Shown: positions 20,175 through 29,859 of the stretch, piece by piece
How positions within the stretch are numbered: the stretch's first letter is position 1
Layout: every line of letters begins with the position of its first letter
NCBI GenBank assembly: GCA_001600495.1
Contig: BCKE01000053.1
Coordinates: 238,625 to 285,111 of the forward strand
DNA length: 46,487 nt
Direction of reading: 5' to 3'
Source of the DNA: Pilasporangium apinafurcum
Lineage: Eukaryota > Oomycota > Peronosporomycetes > Pythiales > Pythiaceae
Position numbers and translations under genes: made by a program
Notes under the pieces: generated by a model
Told to the model about the DNA's origin: nothing
Seen by the model: the letters and a program-made list of their open reading frames with translations, nothing else
The model's database searches: none

Positions 20175-21275
20175 TGGTGATTTTTGATTGACAGAGAATT
20201 GCAAACTATCATGTGTGTATGCGCTTTAGACTTGCCAGATCTTTTAAACTTGAGTGAGATATGGTAAATAACCAATTAAAAAAGACTCATGAATGATATC
20301 GTGCAATGTAAATACATTCGATCGTGCCATCATAGCGCACCAGTCGCTTCACAAGAACAAGTCGTGCGTTGATCACATTCACACCAGATCGATGAATCAG
20401 GAACGCAAGCGCGATGAGTGCGATGCTGATGCACCAACAGAAGATGGACTCAAATACTCGACCGTCACCATGAAGTAGGCGATGCCCTGCCACAATCCCG
20501 TCATCCAGCAAGAAGTAAATGACCGAGTACTGACGATGAAAAAAGTCCAGATCGAAGCCTGGCACGTCGCGAACCTGCATGTGCTTCGCTGTCTCAAGGA
20601 TAACATCCCGCTGACGGAATTCACTCACACATTTTTTACAGATGATGTACTGGTATGCTTTTACAAGCAAATGACAACCTAGCAAAAGCGTGCAGCGATA
20701 AAAATCTTAACGATATGCTTCTTGGCAAACTTTTACGCATCGCATCCATTTCGTAAATGGCATTTCCTTCAGTTCAGATTTAGTCGGAAGACGTTGGCAC
20801 ATCTGACAAAGCAGTTGGTACCCACATCGAGTCCTCAGGCTTGCATTACCGTTGGTGATTGAAGTCGACAGGACTTCATCAAGGGTCATGTGCACGGACT
20901 CGTGAAGCGGTTCACACATGAGCTGGCAACACATGCGACCGTGATGTAGATCGACGAGTATCGCATGAGTCATTGGTGCTCCAAGTGATATCAGCAGCTT
21001 GAAAAGATGATGGAAGTGCGGGTGTCGAACTCTCCCACTAGATTCTCCGCTGCAACAACAGCGAGTGCAGAATCACATGGGAGCGAGATGTTAATGCGTC
21101 GAAAAATATCCTTACACTTGTCATGTGTGTCCTACGCAGACTTTCACGATCACTAGAGTTACAACGACGACGAGTAGAATAGAGTGTAGAAGGAGTATTT
21201 GTGGGCAGCAAGAAAGTCTAGTAACTTCTCAAACGCGTCTACACGGTTTAGTCTGTATTGTGGTAACCGCCAGTA
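20175..21275 (+). pseudogene. Fanzor lineage F1 relic (TnpB-like nuclease), frameshifted and deleted
   Basis: Fanzors are eukaryotic homologues of the RNA-guided nuclease TnpB. The left leader is shared with 17119-17307. The N-terminal part is split over frames: MNDIVQCKY..., then RKRDECDADAPTEDGLKYST, then QIEAWHVANLHVLRCLKDNI (to 20682). The RuvC-I region is missing. The C-terminal part shows IDEYRMSHWCSK near 20950-20985, where the family has DEYRTS..CS.C. It then shows CNNSECRITWERDVNASKN, whose aspartate at 21087-21089 is the RuvC-III residue. Stops interrupt every part, so it is inactive. Similarity to 17524-17690 runs past the stop to about 21275. Confidence 0.65.
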
Positions 21276-21277
21276 TC

Positions 21278-21527
21278 TTAACCTTTATCCCCCCACTTCT
21301 CCCACTAGTGGGATATACTTTGATGTGTTTTTTCTCCCTATCGATAGAAATAGAAACTTTTCCAATTCTTCACAATGAGCGCCATTCTTCTTTTCAAGAA
21401 CGGATGCGAAGCGATGACAGTGCATGCCCGAGGAGATCGAGTGCGTGGAGAATCAAAGTGACTGTCCAGAAAATGTGGCATGGTAGTATCGGTGTGAAAG
21501 GAAGGCAAGCATCATACATACGACTGC
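21278..21527 (+). repeat. repeat shared with 34100-34360 (minus), with conserved hairpin
   Basis: The sequence from the TCCCACTAGTGGGA palindrome (21300-21313) through CCCTATCGATAGAAA and an ATG at 21375 matches the minus strand of 34100-34360. Predicted peptides share LFKNG.EAMTVH..GD and VKGRQ.S. The copy then joins Fanzor F2 sequence near 21527. Family unknown. Confidence 0.55.
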
Positions 21528-21529
21528 AA

Positions 21530-21765
21530 GGAACACTTTACAACAAAGACTTGTTCTCAGTGTGGAAGAATCAACCACACGATTGAGCATCAGAAAGTCT
21601 TTTAGTGCCCTCACTGCAAGTTCATTCTCGATAGGGATGTCAATGCTGCGAGGAACATCTTTCTTAAGAATGAACACCTACTCTCCTGGACTCATCGAGT
21701 CCAGATGTCGGAGACACCTGCTCCACGGTGTCTAGTCTAAGGTAGCTTTTGTTAGTAAGTCGGGC
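21530..21765 (+). pseudogene. Fanzor lineage F2 C-terminal relic
   Basis: The plus frame reads CKEHFTTKTCSQCGRI, then a TAG, then CPHCKFILDRDVNAARNI. This is the TnpB/Fanzor zinc ribbon (CxxC...CxxC) followed by the RuvC-III DRDVNAARN motif, with the catalytic aspartate at 21637-21639. The 3' flank TGTCTAGTCT..GGTAGCTTTT is shared with both other F2 copies. The N-terminal two thirds are missing, replaced by the unrelated 21278-21527 repeat. Confidence 0.75.
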
Positions 21766-22028
21766 CAATACAATAACAGTTAGCTCAGTATTTGTTGACA
21801 TACAGTATTGGAGACAAACTTTCACAATGAGCCATATACTAGATTAAGTTATTATTGGACGACCCATCCTGGTGAAAAGGTCCAATGATTTTCGAACGAG
21901 CAGACAGATCAGTCGACTGCCCCAAAAGTCTTCCCTGCTAGCGCGACCATGAATCAAATGTGGGCAGCCAACATATTGCGATAGTGGCCGGGAGAAGCGA
22001 AGACCAGTGATAGAAGACAATATTACAA

Positions 22029-22966
22029 ATGGGAACGGAGCTACTGGTCCTGAAGGCGCTGGCGTCGATCGCATCCATCAGCATGTGCCTCAGCCCCACG
22101 CTCTCCGTCTATAAGATCCACATGCAGAAACATGTCGGTGAAGTGGCTGCTGTCCCACTCGTGTCGCTCTCTGTCAGCAATTACATGTGGTAAGCCAGGT
22201 GTTTATGCGATGTCTCATATTTATATATCGAAATCGAACCACTAATTGACTTGTCTTGGTATGAAGGATGGTCTATGGATTCCTGACGAAGGATTGGGTG
22301 CCATTGTTTGCCACGTACGTATTCGGTGTGGTCGCTGCTCTGCTTTATATCGCTGTCTACTTCCGCTGGACCAAAGAGCGACGATATTTATTGAAGGTCA
22401 TGGCCTGTGCGTTCACTTATGCATTACTCGTGACACTCTACGCTGTGTTGGCTCGAATTGGAGTCACCAATCAAACAACTGACAGTGTGAACGTCACGTT
22501 CGGGTATCTCACGGCCATCTCGTCCATTTGCTTGTACATGTCGCCTTTCGAGACTGTCGCACGCGTACTTCGCACGAAGTCAGCTGTTTCGATCCCCATT
22601 GCTTTATGTTGTGCTGGCACTGTCAGCAATACACTGTGGGTAATATACGGCGCTGTGATCAATGACATGTTTGTCTGCCTTGTGGGTGTCTTTTGCGACG
22701 TGCTTGCGATCGTCCAAGTGATCTTGTATTGGATTTACCATCCGCGGAAGCAGGCGAGTGATACAGCAGGAGCTCTGGAGATCAGTCGACTAAGTGCTAT
22801 TACTCTTAAGTACGAACTCCCCACTGTCTTAACAGTCCCCACGCCGACCGGCAAAAGTGGAACTGCTGAAAATGATGGGGGAATCGCTCAGGCCCTGTTG
22901 CCGAGTCCATGCTTCCAAGCCATGCAGTCCCCTCTAGCTCTATCTCATCACCAAGTTGGCCAGTGA
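22029..22966 (+). CDS. SWEET sugar transporter 2 (two exons)
   Basis: Exon 1 is 22029-22189 and exon 2 is 22267-22966; the spliced protein has about 286 residues. Exon 1 encodes MGTELLVLKALASIASISMC, then SPTLSVYKIHMQ and VAAVPLVSLSVSNYM. Splicing across GTAAGC...GAAG gives MWMVYGFLTKDWVP. Exon 2 keeps YFRWTKERRY, MSPFETVARVLRTKSAVSIP and CCAGTVSNTLWVIYGAVIND. These are the features of a seven-helix SWEET sugar uniporter. Exon 1 has the same length as in SWEET 1 (161 bp). The cytosolic tail is longer, yet ends with the same motif (SPCFQAMQSPLA). Confidence 0.85.
22190..22266 (+). other. 77-bp phase-2 intron of SWEET 2
   Basis: GT-AG boundaries splice TG|G into the conserved Trp codon, at the same site as in SWEET 1. 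Confidence 0.8.
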
Positions 22967-23112
22967 TTAAGCATGTCGATTAATTTGCAGGGTCTAGATT
23001 CAGAGAGATTGGGACGAGTCGCACCAACCGCCAGAAGCCACCAACTCGTCAGCATGACGGTTGATTGCTTATGATCGACTAACTCTGTTAACTTTAAATT
23101 TTGTTCTTGGAC

Positions 23113-23129
23113 GCTCATTTTTCTTTTCC
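23113..23129 (+). promoter_or_regulatory. oomycete-type initiator for MDR gene 2
   Basis: GCTCATTTTTCTTTTCC is a near-consensus oomycete initiator and lies 34 bp before the ATG. Confidence 0.6.
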
Positions 23130-23163
23130 TAATAAAGCGCCAGCGTAGATCAGTATATTTCTA

Positions 23164-24162
23164 ATGACGAAAGCCAATACTCCGGAATTTTTTAAAGCGT
23201 ACGTGTTCGAAGGCTATGGGAGTCCCTCTGAAGTTATCAAAATCCGTGACGACGTAAAGCTAGCGCCGTTACAGCCGCTTGAAGTGCTTATTCGCGTCTA
23301 CAGTGCTGGTGTAAACCCTGTAGATTACAAGTCGATCGAATTTGGCGTTGGCAACTCGCTTACTGAAACTTCGCCATCGTCCATAAAACCCTTCCGATTC
23401 GGCTTTGATGTGACTGGTGTCGTCATGGACGTCGGTTCGTCTGTGGAGAAGTTTAAAGCTGGTGATGTGGTGTACGCTATGACCCCGTTCAATCACACAG
23501 GCGCATTTGCCGAGTACATCGCTATCGAAGAGAAGAATGTGGCGATAAAACCCGCCAACCTGACATTCAATCAAGCCGCTGGCGTCCCATTGGCCGCATT
23601 GACCAGCTATCAAGCGCTGGTTCAGCACGGAGATGTGAAAAAAGGAAATCGTGTGCTGATTTTGGGTGGAAGTGGAGGTACCGGTACGTTTGCGGTGCAA
23701 CTCGCGCATCTTCTTGGAGCGTTTGTAGTGACAACCACCAGTTCGGAGAATGTACAGTTGGTGAAGAAATTAGGTGCTGACCAAGTCATCGACTACACTC
23801 AGGAAAAATGGGCGGATGTACTGGAACCGCATTCGATCGACCTCCTGTATGACTGCGGCATGGAACCGAATTCGTGGAATGATGTTGCACAAAAGGTGCT
23901 GAAGGCTCCCGGTGGAAAGTTTGTGACTATTTTGCCCATTGCCGACAAAGTCGCATCGAATGCAGGTACGACCGCTTTGGAAGTGCGTGTACAGCCATCA
24001 GGTGAGGATTTGAGCAAAATAACGGCGATCATTGAAGCAAGCAAACTCACACCGGTAGTTGACTCGGTCTACCCGTTTGACCAGCTCGTGAGGGCGATTG
24101 AACGCGTAAAATCGTGCCATGCGCGTGGTAAAGTTGTAGTAGAAATAGTTTCTACGCAGTGA
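23164..24162 (+). CDS. medium-chain dehydrogenase/quinone oxidoreductase-like protein 2
   Basis: 332 residues of the MDR superfamily. NPVDYKSIEFG and GFDVTGVVMDVG form the GroES-like part. NRVLILGGSGGTGTFAVQLA is the classical nucleotide-binding loop, the most canonical of the five paralogues. GADQVIDYTQEKW and DSVYPFDQLVRAIERVKSCH follow. No catalytic zinc ligands are visible, so an NADPH-dependent quinone or enone reductase is likely. It is followed in the same direction by paralogue 3, with a Fanzor relic between. Confidence 0.9.
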   Translation: MTKANTPEFFKAYVFEGYGSPSEVIKIRDDVKLAPLQPLEVLIRVYSAGVNPVDYKSIEFGVGNSLTETSPSSIKPFRFGFDVTGVVMDVGSSVEKFKAGDVVYAMTPFNHTGAFAEYIAIEEKNVAIKPANLTFNQAAGVPLAALTSYQALVQHGDVKKGNRVLILGGSGGTGTFAVQLAHLLGAFVVTTTSSENVQLVKKLGADQVIDYTQEKWADVLEPHSIDLLYDCGMEPNSWNDVAQKVLKAPGGKFVTILPIADKVASNAGTTALEVRVQPSGEDLSKITAIIEASKLTPVVDSVYPFDQLVRAIERVKSCHARGKVVVEIVSTQ

Positions 24163-24490
24163 GTGGAAGGAAACAAAAAATGAGTTAATGTTTGTAAAGG
24201 TTGAAGGAGAAGTTGATGATGTCAATGATCATACATACAAAGAAATGATCCCGCGTCACTCGTCGGTCGCATAGGATGGCGCAACTGCTGACATAATGCA
24301 GCACTACTTAACTGCACTAATTCACCGTTAACCTCCAGAGATTGTCCTTCATTCGATGTTCGCTACACATGCAAATCCTCGTGGATATCGGATCTATCCA
24401 AATAGAATACGAAGACGATGAGTGGTAAAGTATTTTTTTTACTCAAAAGTAAGATCGAAAGCGAGAACGGCAAGCAATACCAAACTAAAC

Positions 24491-24604
24491 CTCCTACGTC
24501 TCAAGAAATCATATGAGCTAACAAAGCACGAGTAACTCAGGGAGGATCTCCTGTTTTTGTTTCGGTTCGACTTGGTCAGTAAAAGCTAGCTAAGACTAGA
24601 CAAT
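24491..24604 (-). ncRNA. candidate guide-RNA scaffold / right end of Fanzor F2 (copy 1)
   Basis: This non-coding stretch follows the RuvC-III coding end and is conserved (about 75%) with 32931-33040; its first part is also found after the copy at 21530. Known TnpB and Fanzor systems make their guide RNA from this position. Expression is not shown, and conservation could simply reflect transposon-end requirements. Confidence 0.35.
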
Positions 24605-24990
24605 CGCAGAATAGGCATCTCCGACACCTGGACTTGATGCGTCCAGACGAGTAGATGTTCATTATTGAGAAAGATGTTCCTGGAAGCGTTGACATCTCTA
24701 TCAAGGATGAAGTTGCAGTGAGAACAGTCAAAGACTTTCTGGTACCAAACATCTTGCGGAAAAGTTGTTTCTGTTTCTTCGTTGGATACAACCTCACTTT
24801 CAAGATGCTGTTCGGAGTTGGGTACTAGCGCTTGAGATAGCTCTGGTGTTAACCGGATCTTAAAGATCTCACCTTCTGCGGGTTTCTGGTTGGATATAAT
24901 GTATCTTTGATAGAAAATACATAGTTGGTCATGCCTTTCGACTGAAATTGATGTCGTGAGCTTGACAGGTGAGATAGATGATAGTAAATG
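24491..24990 (-). pseudogene. internally deleted Fanzor lineage F2 copy
   Basis: Reading the minus strand from about 24990: a left region shared with 33600-33780, then GEIFKIRLTPELSQALV, then in another frame KVRLYPTKKQKQLFRKMFG (the TnpB/Fanzor N-terminal signature). This joins directly to QKVFDCSHCNFILDRDVNA, the RuvC-III end, with its aspartate codon near 24694-24696. Everything from RuvC-I to the first zinc cysteines is deleted. The 3' flank to 24491 matches that of the copy at 32931-33040. It looks like a non-autonomous, MITE-like derivative. Confidence 0.7.
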
Positions 24991-25460
24991 AAAAAAGAGC
25001 TAACCGTTTGTCTTGCTTGTTCTTCTTAGATGCTACTATGAACACAAAGATATTCTTTGCTTCACAGCGGCAACTTTGAGTTTCGAATTGAGTATGATTA
25101 TAAGAGCATGTGCTCATGTCGTTTTGACATATTTAACGGGGTATTTTCTTATCTCTAATGAATGAAAGAGTGCGCTTACACTCATTTTTAGACTAGGAGA
25201 TACCTTGTAGGGCTTGACCAACTATTGTGAGAACTCAAAATTGATACTAATCACGCCACGACGAACACCGTTCTACTTTTCGCTATGGAGAACGCAAAGG
25301 TGTGATGATGCAATGATGATTGGTAATCGCGAAAAAGATTGGTGACCCAGGGCCATCGTTCGCTCTGATTGGCCCCAATGAGGTCATTTTGTGCTCATTA
25401 TTACCATGCCGCTTACGTTGCTGATGGGAATGGCAAAATGCAATTGTGCATGTGAATTCG

Positions 25461-25475
25461 CCTCATTTTTCAATC
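25461..25475 (+). promoter_or_regulatory. oomycete-type initiator for MDR gene 3
   Basis: CCTCATTTTTCAATC lies 40 bp before the ATG and fits the initiator pattern. Confidence 0.55.
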
Positions 25476-25514
25476 ATCCTTCCAGTGCATTGACTACTGA
25501 AAACTTCATTCAAC

Positions 25515-26504
25515 ATGACTACTACTTTCGTTATCCCCGAGACTTTCAAAGCCTATCAATACGAAGCCTTTGGTGATGCGCTGGAGCAAGTCAAACTCTA
25601 CTCGAACGTTAAGCAAACACCTCTGAATCCGGATGATGTGCGCATCAAAATCCACAGTGCAGCACTTAATCCCATTGATTACAAGCTCGTGCAGTTCGGC
25701 AAGACCCTCTTCTCCACGGAGCCAACGACCGACAATCCGTTCCGCATTGGCTTTGACGTTGCTGGCACAGTTGTTGAAGTTGGAGCCACTGTTTCGAAGT
25801 TTCAAGTCGGCGATGAGGTCTATGCCATGGCCAGGACGCCGACATTTGGGTCGTTTGCGGAATATTTGACCCTGCCTCAAGAGATTGTCGCGCCAAAACC
25901 AAAGAACTTGTCGTTCAATGAAGCGGCAGGGGTACCATTGGCCAGTCTAACCAGTTGGCATTCGCTTGTGCGCTTCGGTCAAGTGAAAAAGGGTGATCGT
26001 GTGCTCATCCTTGGAGGCAGCAGTGGCTGCGGAGCTTTCGGTATTCAAATTGCTAAAGCGTTTGGTGCATATGTCATCACAACTACCAGTTTCCGCAACA
26101 CCGAGCTGACCAAATCACTCGGTGCGGATCAAGTGATTGACTACACGAAGGAGAAGTGGGTCGACGTGCTTGACGCTCATTCGATCGATATCATTTACGA
26201 TTGTGGTGTAGAGCCAAATGCCTGGAACAATGAAGCTCAAAAGGTGTTGAAGCACAAAACCGGCCAGTTTGTGACGATTCTGTCGATCACTGACCCAATT
26301 GAGTCGCCTATTAATGCAACTGTTCACCAAGTACGGAACCAATCTAGTGCAGTGCTGTTGGAAGAATTGACGAAACTAATTGAAGCGGGAAAAATCAAAG
26401 TGCCTATTGACTCGGTGCATCCGTTTGAGAATCTGTTGGATGCACTCAAGATCCAATTGTCGAATCACGCAAAGGGCAAGATTATCCTCCAAGTTCTCTC
26501 ATGA
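25515..26504 (+). CDS. medium-chain dehydrogenase/quinone oxidoreductase-like protein 3
   Basis: 329 residues. NPIDYKLVQFG and GFDVAGTVVEVG form the GroES-like part. The cofactor loop is LILGGSSGCGAFGIQIAK, followed by GADQVIDYTKEKW, YDCGVEPNAWNNEAQKVL and PIDSVHPFENLLDALKI. It is closest by eye to paralogues 4 and 5, which share DCGVE.N.WN. The start is set by the initiator and by alignment of PETFKAYQY. The role is as for paralogue 1, with substrate unknown. Confidence 0.9.
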   Translation: MTTTFVIPETFKAYQYEAFGDALEQVKLYSNVKQTPLNPDDVRIKIHSAALNPIDYKLVQFGKTLFSTEPTTDNPFRIGFDVAGTVVEVGATVSKFQVGDEVYAMARTPTFGSFAEYLTLPQEIVAPKPKNLSFNEAAGVPLASLTSWHSLVRFGQVKKGDRVLILGGSSGCGAFGIQIAKAFGAYVITTTSFRNTELTKSLGADQVIDYTKEKWVDVLDAHSIDIIYDCGVEPNAWNNEAQKVLKHKTGQFVTILSITDPIESPINATVHQVRNQSSAVLLEELTKLIEAGKIKVPIDSVHPFENLLDALKIQLSNHAKGKIILQVLS

Positions 26505-26852
26505 TGACTAAAGCCAGCTCAACGCTAAGCTATGCATGTTTGACATCGACCTATCTACGTTAACTCCCTAAAAAAACTGCATTCGCGAATTAATTACATA
26601 TGTATACTCTGTTGTGACCTGCTATTCCAGTGCATGAAAACTTTGTGTGTAGATAGATGGAAACGATATCACGTTGATGCTGTGATATTGGTGTGTAATT
26701 CCAACAAATAGAAGCAGTTGATGAACCCAACTGAACCAATACAAAGTAATCTGAAAGAACACTTGGATGCCAACAAGATAACGAACAGGCAAAGACGCGC
26801 ATACGCATCATTATAATCAAGAAGAAATGTTTCACTTCGTGACTTTCTTTAA

Positions 26853-26910
26853 CCTTTATTCCCCACGTGTTCTGTACCGCACGTGGTACCGAACATGTAG
26901 AGAATAAAGG
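26853..26910. repeat. 58-nt extended hairpin
   Basis: The arms CCTTTATTC (26853-26861) and GAATAAAGG (26902-26910) are exact complements. Inside them ACGTGTTC pairs with GAACATGT (one G-U), and inside that GTACC pairs with GGTAC. It lies about 50 bp beyond the 3' end of the Fanzor F1 relic at 26959-28305, in a position where element ends or guide RNAs occur. It could also be a transcription terminator. Confidence 0.65.
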
Positions 26911-26958
26911 CTACACTCATCCGTTTCCGGAATCATAGCAGTGAGATCGTTTATCACC

Positions 26959-28305
26959 TCAGGTTTTGATTTCAAGTACCAATTCATTCTTTTTCCTCGT
27001 GAACGCCTCGAGTCTCCTCTTTTTCTTCACTTGGTTGATGTCGCGGTTCCACAATGTACGATGGCATTCACTATTTTTGCAGTGTCGCACACCATAAAGA
27101 CCGTCACTGACAGTTTTTCCGTCAAGGACGAACTCCTTCATCTTCTTGTGACAAGCACAACACAGCTTGCTCGTCCTGAACTCGTCCACATCAACAGCAT
27201 AACACCTGGAACCAATTTTCTTCCGTAGGGTCGTTGTGGGAACAGCAATGTTGCCTTTAGCTGAGCTTGTGAAACTTGCATCTCCATACGCGATAACGGT
27301 TTATTTATCACCACCTGTAAGGTTCTTGACTACGTTCTCGTACGTCTGTTGTCAACGAATGTAGGTCGACTATCATAGCCTCTTCATCCTCCTTGATGAA
27401 TACACGTCAAGAAGACGATCCAAATACACGAGACAAAATCTCATCCGTTTCAAATAGGAGATAAGGTCCGCAACTTTTGCCGAAGGAACGTTTTCATCGA
27501 AGGTTTTGATGTCAGGCTCAGCATCAATCCACTCTTTGGTCAACTTTGTTCGTCTATGGTAGTCACACTCTCTGTAGAAATGGCCCTTAGACCAGTGGAT
27601 GACTTCATGTTTCACGTTCTCTCCTTTCGGTTTTTGCAGCGTAGCCATGCTTTCCTCTTTGTAGACAACAGCAGTGAAGATCTTCTTTCTTCTCGGGTCC
27701 AAATCGATGATCCGGTCTTCAAGAAAAAATGCCTCTTTTTGCTCTCTCGCGGGAAGCTTTGGACGGGTGACTGCCACACTGACATACCGTCAGTCAAGAT
27801 GAAGTCTGCAAACTTCTTTCGCTGAGCTATGATCACAAGACCCATATCAAAGTATCTGCGCCATAACTCAGCTTTGTCGGCATAAAGCTCAACAGGGTCA
27901 TTCAAAGCCTTAGCAAGTTCCTTCAGAACGGTGATATTGATATTGATGAAAATGGGTCTGAACTGTTTCTGTGGAAGCAGAGATCAGACTCGGCAACCCT
28001 TCATTCCATCATCCACGTGAGCTTGTATCTCTTTCAGCATTGTGCGGAGAAAGGGTATGTGACGTTCCGGTGATTTGTTCAAGTCAAGTGGCAGCGATCC
28101 GATCTCGTTTCTCACTCTATCCAATAATTCTTGCATCCAAACAATCTCCTCAGTAGGGATGGGATACTTCTTGAACCTGGAGTACGCGGGAATCAGATTG
28201 GATAAGCTATGCTGAGTTTGGGTGCTTGCACGGACCAGCACTCTTGATTATCTTGTCTTGGTGCTTTTCAAAATAGTCACTGTCGCGAATGAGAGTTGCA
28301 AGCAT
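26959..28305 (-). pseudogene. Fanzor lineage F1-type relic, nearly full length, frameshifted
   Basis: The minus strand can be followed in order across several frames. The N-terminal part has DYFEKHQDKIIKSAG and RFKKYPIPTEEIVWMQELLD. The region before RuvC has NDPVELYADKAELWRRYFD and KKFADFILTDGMSV. RuvC-I is DRIIDLDPRRKKIFTAVVY (aspartates at 27697-27705). RuvC-II-like YGDASFTSSAKGNIAVPTTT follows near 27230-27300. The zinc ribbon DEFRTSKLCCACHKK...CKNSEC leads into RuvC-III WNRDIN, aspartate at 27040-27042. YGD.SF..S.KG and DEFRTSK.C.ACH are features of Fanzor rather than bacterial TnpB. At least two frameshifts and several stops make it inactive. Confidence 0.8.
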
Positions 28306-28309
28306 AGTG

Positions 28310-28795
28310 TGAGAAGGTAGGTTCCAGAAGCGCACATTTGGTCAGAATACTGTTAACGGTTCAAAAAAAGATAGATCTCTAGATCATCAAGTTAAATTGG
28401 TAGAAGGTTCAGGATAGTTGTAGAAGGAATGCTCAGCAATAAGAATACATAGCTGTTTGCAAATGGATAATCACTAGGTAGATAAAACCAGAAACACGAT
28501 CACTTTCCAATTGCTCATCTACCTTACAATCTCCACATGCCAATATCGTCATAACTATTTGTTGCCCTGCAGAAAATGAAATAGCGAAAGAATCCTCAGA
28601 ATCTACTCTTTTATGCCAAGTGGAGTGCTCGTTGCTAAATCCAGTAGAAACTAACTTACACTGTAAAAGAGGATGCACTTCATATACTACAACTCTACTT
28701 CCACTAGTACACTTGGGGAAAAAAGGTTAAAAGTCTCGTATTTATTTACCCATGCATAAGCAGATAGAACAACAATTCATACACTAATAGAGGGT
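28310..28795. other. intergenic, nothing recognised
   Basis: One minus-strand frame of 81 residues (28433-28678) has no motif. No repeat detected. Confidence 0.4.
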
Positions 28796-28801
28796 ATTCT
28801 T

Positions 28802-29794
28802 TTACTCATCCTTGTTGATTTCGATGATGATCTTACCCACCGCTCGTCCCGACATTGCGATCTTAATGGCGTCCAACAAGTTCTCGAACGGATGCACCGA
28901 GTCGATCGGGATCTGCACTTTACCTGCGTCAATAAGTTTTGTCCATTCTTTTAGGATTTCGGCTGATTGCGAGTTGAAAATCTGATGCAACGTCGCACCG
29001 ATAGACGATTCAATCGCGTTATGTACCTTGTCGATCGTGACAAAAATGCCCGTGTTTTTCTTCAGCACCTTCTGCGCCTGGTCGTTCCAGGTATTGGGCT
29101 CCACACCACAATCGTACACTACATCGATTGAATGGGCCTCAATCACATCGCCCCACTTGGCCTTGGTGTAGTCTATGACTTCATCAGCACCCAAGGACTT
29201 GACCAGCTCCACGTTACGAGAGCTAGCAGTGGCGATCACGTGCGCACCAAACTCCTTGGCGAGTTGAATGCCGAAAATGCCACACGCTGTGCTGCCACCA
29301 AGAATAAGTACACGATCACCAGCTTTGAGCTTGCCGTACTCCACCAGTGCATGCCAACTCGTGAGCGCAACCAGTGGTACTCCCGCCGCTTGCTTGAACG
29401 TGAGACTCTTGGGCTTCGGGGCGATGAGGCTCACGTCCTGCGTCAAATATTCAGCGAACGATCCAAACTGCTGGAAGGACGCCATGAAGAACACTTCGTC
29501 ACCCACTTTGAAGTCTTTGACATCACTACCCGCCTCGACAATCGTGCCGGCCGTGTCGAAGCCAATGCGGAAGGGCTTCTCTGCAGTGGGAGGGTCCGGA
29601 TACATGAATGCGCCGTACGTCACGAGCTTGAAGTCGACCGGATTCACCGATGCATAATGGACTTTGACGCGGACTTGGGTCGGCTGCAGTGGCTCCTGCG
29701 GCACACTCGGGTTGAGCTTGATGAGTTCCAGCGGATCGGGGCCAAACGCTGCGTATTGGTAGGCTCGAAACGTTGGAGGGAAGGAGGCAGCCAT
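28802..29794 (-). CDS. medium-chain dehydrogenase/quinone oxidoreductase-like protein 4
   Basis: 330 residues, the only MDR copy on the minus strand. NPVDFKLVTYG, GFDTAGTIVEAG and GDRVLILGGSTACGIFG mark the GroES-like and cofactor domains. GADEVIDYTKAKW and DSVHPFENLLDAIKIAMSGR complete the fold. A 241-residue plus-strand frame across it (29132-29857) is an antisense artefact of codon bias. The enzyme probably reduces quinones or enones with NAD(P)H. Confidence 0.9.
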   Translation of the reverse strand: MAASFPPTFRAYQYAAFGPDPLELIKLNPSVPQEPLQPTQVRVKVHYASVNPVDFKLVTYGAFMYPDPPTAEKPFRIGFDTAGTIVEAGSDVKDFKVGDEVFFMASFQQFGSFAEYLTQDVSLIAPKPKSLTFKQAAGVPLVALTSWHALVEYGKLKAGDRVLILGGSTACGIFGIQLAKEFGAHVIATASSRNVELVKSLGADEVIDYTKAKWGDVIEAHSIDVVYDCGVEPNTWNDQAQKVLKKNTGIFVTIDKVHNAIESSIGATLHQIFNSQSAEILKEWTKLIDAGKVQIPIDSVHPFENLLDAIKIAMSGRAVGKIIIEINKDE

Positions 29795-29859
29795 GCTATT
29801 TTGTTTGTTGAGTTCGAAGTGAAGAGGGTAGAAGAAGACTTGTGCTTGTTTGAGTGATT

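Noticed and set aside
20287-20685. Minus-strand frame of 132 residues with a hydrophobic stretch (FCWCISIALIALAFLI)
   Set aside because: The plus strand here carries Fanzor F1 coding sequence; the hydrophobic run is the complement of its codons.
29132-29857. 241-residue plus-strand frame
   Set aside because: It lies antisense to MDR gene 4, which has full family motifs.
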